This document shows, piece after piece, positions 5,283 through 7,305 of a stretch of DNA of 7,305 nucleotides (positions are counted from its first letter, which is position 1; each line of letters opens with the position of its first letter). A program made the position numbers and the translations under genes. The notes below the pieces were generated by a model. It was not told the origin of the DNA and searched no databases. It saw only the letters and a program-made list of their open reading frames with translations. Origin of the DNA: JAHBXC01 sp964350875 (GTDB lineage Bacteria; Planctomycetota; Phycisphaerae; Phycisphaerales; UBA1924); contig CAYGLT010000095.1 in the NCBI GenBank assembly GCA_964350875.1, positions 1-7,305 on the forward strand, written 5' to 3'.

Positions 5283-6257
5283 TCAGACCCCGGAATTCAG
5301 GTCCACCGCGCAGGCGGCGCCTTTCAGCACCGCCGATCGCGCGATCGGATCGCGCATCCGCGCCACCGCCGCGGCGGGCGATCTGGGCTTGCTCGTGGTC
5401 AGCGTCCCACGCTTCCGAGCCGCTTTGGCCTCGGTACGGGCCCATTCCTCGGCCTTCGGAACCCCCCGGATCGGCGTGAGCATCATCCCTTTGAGAGTGG
5501 TTTGCTCGACGCCGGGAAGCGTGTCCAGCCCGAACTCGATCGAGGTCGGCCGCCGCACGATCCGGTAGGTCCCGAAGAGCATGTCCCACCAGGGGAGCAC
5601 CGCCGCGTAGTTGCTGTCGGTCTCGGGGAGCGTCCTCGAATGGTGGACCCAGTGCATCCAGGGCGTGACCAGCACGGTGCGCAAGGCGCGGTCGAGCCGG
5701 GAGGGCATCCTCACATTACTGTGGTGGAAGAGCGCCACGGGCACCAGAACCAGTTTGTAGAGCAGCAGTTGGGGGGTCGTCACGCCCAGCAGGGGGAGGA
5801 TGGCGACCATCGCGGCACATTCGAGGATCACCTCGCCGCTGTGGAAGCGCAGCGCGGTGCTGGCGTCGACATGGGGATCGCTGTGGTGCACCGCGTGGAA
5901 GCGCCACAGGGCGGGGATCTTGTGGGCCGCGACATGCCACCCGTACGCGAACAGGTCGATTGCGATGAACGAGAACACCCACACGAGCCAGACGGGCACG
6001 CCGGTCCGCTCGAGCCAGTGGAGGATGCCGAACCCGTGGACCCGCGCCAGTTCGGTCGTCAGCAGGATCGCCCCAGAGAACAGCCCGCCCACGACCACGC
6101 CGTTGAGCACGCCCATGGCGATGTTCGGGATCGCGTCGCGCAGGCGCCGGGTCCGGTGCTCGAAGATCGGGATCAGCCCCTCAACAACGAACAGCGCGGC
6201 CAGCGCGATCGCCGCCACCACCGGTCCCGCCCCCGCGAGAAATCCCTCTGCGTCCAT
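5283..6257 (-). CDS. Sterol desaturase / fatty acid hydroxylase family membrane protein
   Basis: A di-iron membrane oxygenase-type protein (324 residues) that would hydroxylate or desaturate a lipid; the substrate cannot be read from sequence. The eight-histidine pattern is visible, numbered from the ATG: DLFAYGWHVAAH (HxxxH, His108 and 112), FHAVHH (HxxHH, 121-125), FHHSN (178-179) and HWVHHS (HxxHH, 202-206), followed by an AAVLPWWDMLFGTY block typical of the family. Hydrophobic segments cover about 11-31, 45-69, 88-107 and 145-178. The last 60 or so residues form an Arg/Ala/Lys-rich tail beyond the usual domain end. The frame can also start at a GTG one codon earlier (6258-6260), but GGGAG ends 6 nt before the ATG at 6255-6257, which I prefer. 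It is convergent with the small exported gene and divergent from glyS. Confidence 0.9.
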   Translation of the reverse strand: MDAEGFLAGAGPVVAAIALAALFVVEGLIPIFEHRTRRLRDAIPNIAMGVLNGVVVGGLFSGAILLTTELARVHGFGILHWLERTGVPVWLVWVFSFIAIDLFAYGWHVAAHKIPALWRFHAVHHSDPHVDASTALRFHSGEVILECAAMVAILPLLGVTTPQLLLYKLVLVPVALFHHSNVRMPSRLDRALRTVLVTPWMHWVHHSRTLPETDSNYAAVLPWWDMLFGTYRIVRRPTSIEFGLDTLPGVEQTTLKGMMLTPIRGVPKAEEWARTEAKAARKRGTLTTSKPRSPAAAVARMRDPIARSAVLKGAACAVDLNSGV

Positions 6258-6331
6258 CACGCTCTCCCACGAGGTCAGCCGGGCGAGAAACCCGCATCGT
6301 TGCCGCGGATCGGGCTTTGACCCTCCCGCTC

Positions 6332-6356
6332 GCGTCGATGCACGCTAGCATCGCGC
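6332..6356. other. Bulged dyad between the divergent hydroxylase-family gene and glyS
   Basis: Arms CGATGC and GCATCG surround ACGCTA; beyond a single bulged T at 6335, GCG pairs with CGC, giving 9 bp in all. It overlaps a second dyad, ATCGCG-C-CGCGAT (6350-6362). TAGCAT (6346-6351), a possible -10 box for glyS, lies in its loop and 3' arm. Either an operator or an RNA hairpin is possible. Confidence 0.35.
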
Positions 6357-6376
6357 CGCGATCAATGCGCTCAGAT

Positions 6377-6398
6377 CCCCTCCCACTCGTGGGAGGGG
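6377..6398. other. Perfect 10-bp palindrome in the glyS upstream region
   Basis: CCCCTCCCAC and GTGGGAGGGG are exact reverse complements separated by TC. As a hairpin this is realistically a 9-bp stem with a 4-nt loop. Such C/G-rich palindromes followed by TAGGGGAGGG resemble dispersed intergenic repeats I know from other GC-rich genomes, so it may be a repeat family member. Confidence 0.55.
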
Positions 6399-6408
6399 TA
6401 GGGGAGGG
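6391..6408 (+). other. G-quadruplex motif upstream of glyS
   Basis: GGGAGGGGTAGGGGAGGG has four G-tracts of three or more joined by loops of 1, 2 and 1 nt, a compact canonical G4 pattern. It lies 89 nt before the glyS ATG on the coding strand, so it would be in the mRNA if transcription starts upstream of it. Its first half is also the 3' arm of the palindrome at 6377-6398, so the two folds exclude each other. Confidence 0.6.
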
Positions 6409-6497
6409 TCTTCAACCCGTTCCCACCATCATCCTTGTCCCCTTGCATGAACCCTTCACGCGACCCCGCGTGAGACCTTCTTCACGAAACACGCCCC

Positions 6498-7305
6498 ATG
6501 GCCGACCAGACCCCAGCAACAACCCCCGGCAAGAAGTCCATGGACGACATCGTCGCCCTCTGCAAACGACGGGGCTTCATCTTCCAGGCCTCCGAGATCT
6601 ACGGCGGCGTCAACGGCTTCTGGGATTACGGCCCCCTCGGCGCCCAACTCAAGAAGAACCTCAAGGACGCCTGGTGGCAGGATGTCGTCCTCACCCCGCC
6701 CAACGGGCCCGACGGCAAACCGATCAGCATGGTCGGCCTCGACTCGTGCATCATCCAGAACCCGAAAGTCTGGGAAGCGTCCGGCCACATCGGCGGCTTC
6801 AACGACCCCATGGTGGACTGCAAAGAGTCCAAGCGCCGCTACCGCGCGGACCATGTCATGGTCTATCGCGCGAGCAACAACGGCGATGCGCACATGATGT
6901 TCGCGTTCATCGAGGGCGACGCCGAGACCCAGAAGGCCGCCGAGAAGGGCGCGTCGAAGTACGGCGAGAAGCACGCCGACGCGGGCGACTTCGCGATCGT
7001 CTCGCTCATGAACATCGACAAGGCCGCGCTGGGCATGATCCTCGGCCCGCACGCGAAGGAACGCGGCACGCTCACCGAGCCCCGCGCCTTCAACCTGATG
7101 TTCCAGACCTACATCGGCGCGACGGCGAGCGAGGACGACAAGGCGTACCTGCGCCCCGAGACCGCGCAGGGCATCTTCATCAACTACAAGAATGTGCTCG
7201 ACACCACGCGCGTGAAGGTGCCCTTCGGCATCGCGCAGATCGGCAAGGCGTTCCGCAACGAGGTCACGCCGCGCAACTTCACCTTCCGCTCGCGCGAGTT
7301 CGAGC
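6498..7305 (+). CDS. glyS: Glycyl-tRNA synthetase, dimeric eukaryote/archaea-like type (3' end missing)
   Basis: A class II synthetase charging tRNA-Gly with glycine in the cytosol. The window holds the first 269 codons; the frame is open to the end. Recognised blocks are DDIVALCKRRGFIFQASEIYGG (residues 16-37), FWDYGPLGAQLKKN (41-54), SGHIGGFNDPMVDCK (95-109), LRPETAQGIF (219-228) and motif 2, PFGIAQIGKAFRNEVTPRNF (243-262) followed by TFRSREFE. This is the single-chain alpha2 type, not the alpha/beta (GlyQ + GlyS) type. The start is the ATG at 6498-6500; an ATG at 6540 (Met15, just before DDIVAL) would give an N-terminus closer to the family norm, and neither has a clear Shine-Dalgarno. An inserted stretch between the HIGGF block and LRPETAQ is normal for this type. 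The gene is divergent from the hydroxylase-family gene. Confidence 0.96.
   Translation, partial: MADQTPATTPGKKSMDDIVALCKRRGFIFQASEIYGGVNGFWDYGPLGAQLKKNLKDAWWQDVVLTPPNGPDGKPISMVGLDSCIIQNPKVWEASGHIGGFNDPMVDCKESKRRYRADHVMVYRASNNGDAHMMFAFIEGDAETQKAAEKGASKYGEKHADAGDFAIVSLMNIDKAALGMILGPHAKERGTLTEPRAFNLMFQTYIGATASEDDKAYLRPETAQGIFINYKNVLDTTRVKVPFGIAQIGKAFRNEVTPRNFTFRSREFE

Larger units (their letters stand above)
6311..6419. repeat. Imperfect long inverted repeat enclosing two hairpins upstream of glyS
   Basis: The left arm CGGGCTTTGACCCTCCC (6311-6327) pairs with the right arm at 6402-6419, whose reverse complement is CGGGTTGAAGACCCTCCC. The inner 9 bp (GACCCTCCC / GGGAGGGTC) and the outer CGGG match exactly. 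Inside are a bulged hairpin (6332-6356) and a perfect one (6377-6398), so the whole could fold into a multibranched structure. It may be a small non-coding mobile or REP-like element, or a structured 5' leader. No protein is encoded. Confidence 0.4.

Noticed and set aside
5502..6320. 272-codon plus-strand open frame opposite the hydroxylase-family gene
   Set aside because: The minus-strand product has all family histidine boxes; the plus-strand product is a low-complexity shadow.
6317..6351. TTGACC ... TAGCAT as a standard promoter for glyS
   Set aside because: The spacer is 23 bp, too long for a normal sigma-70 promoter. Only the TAGCAT hexamer is kept as a weak candidate.
6456..7052. 198-codon minus-strand open frame opposite glyS
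   Set aside because: The plus strand encodes an unmistakable glycyl-tRNA synthetase; the minus frame is its mirror.

Overview
The window is GC-rich bacterial DNA, most likely from a planctomycete of the Phycisphaerae type. Three things suggest this: two secreted proteins ending in a Pro-Ala-Pro-Ala / hydrophobic / poly-Arg sorting tail (PEP-CTERM-like), strong G/C preference at third codon positions, and sparse use of Shine-Dalgarno sites. The lineage is an inference from style, not from a marker gene. No CRISPR array, tRNA, rRNA, transposase or phage gene was seen.

Layout. Positions 114-1448 (minus) hold two tandem paralogous secreted proteins, with a 27-codon mini-ORF upstream (1514-1597) that looks like the two ends of such a gene joined together. 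Positions 1839-3893 (minus) hold an aguB-aguA pair, N-carbamoylputrescine amidase followed 6 nt later by agmatine deiminase, which together turn agmatine into putrescine. An 84-bp divergent gap separates this pair from a plus-strand membrane protein of unknown function (3978-4802). A small exported protein follows (4949-5278, plus), meeting tail to tail a sterol-desaturase / fatty-acid-hydroxylase family membrane enzyme (5283-6257, minus). After a 240-bp divergent gap rich in inverted repeats, the 5' part of a glycyl-tRNA synthetase gene begins at 6498 and runs off the window end.

Most genes are ordinary housekeeping or envelope functions, and I see no complete new defence or mobile system. 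The points most worth a second look are: (1) the region upstream of glyS, where an imperfect long-range inverted repeat encloses two hairpins, one of which competes with a perfect G-quadruplex motif; (2) the aguB / membrane-protein divergent promoter region, where both genes carry a TANNNT hexamer exactly 6 nt before the start codon and no Shine-Dalgarno site, the layout expected of leaderless mRNAs; (3) the duplicated sorting-tail genes with a 38-bp exact repeat and a possible collapsed third copy.
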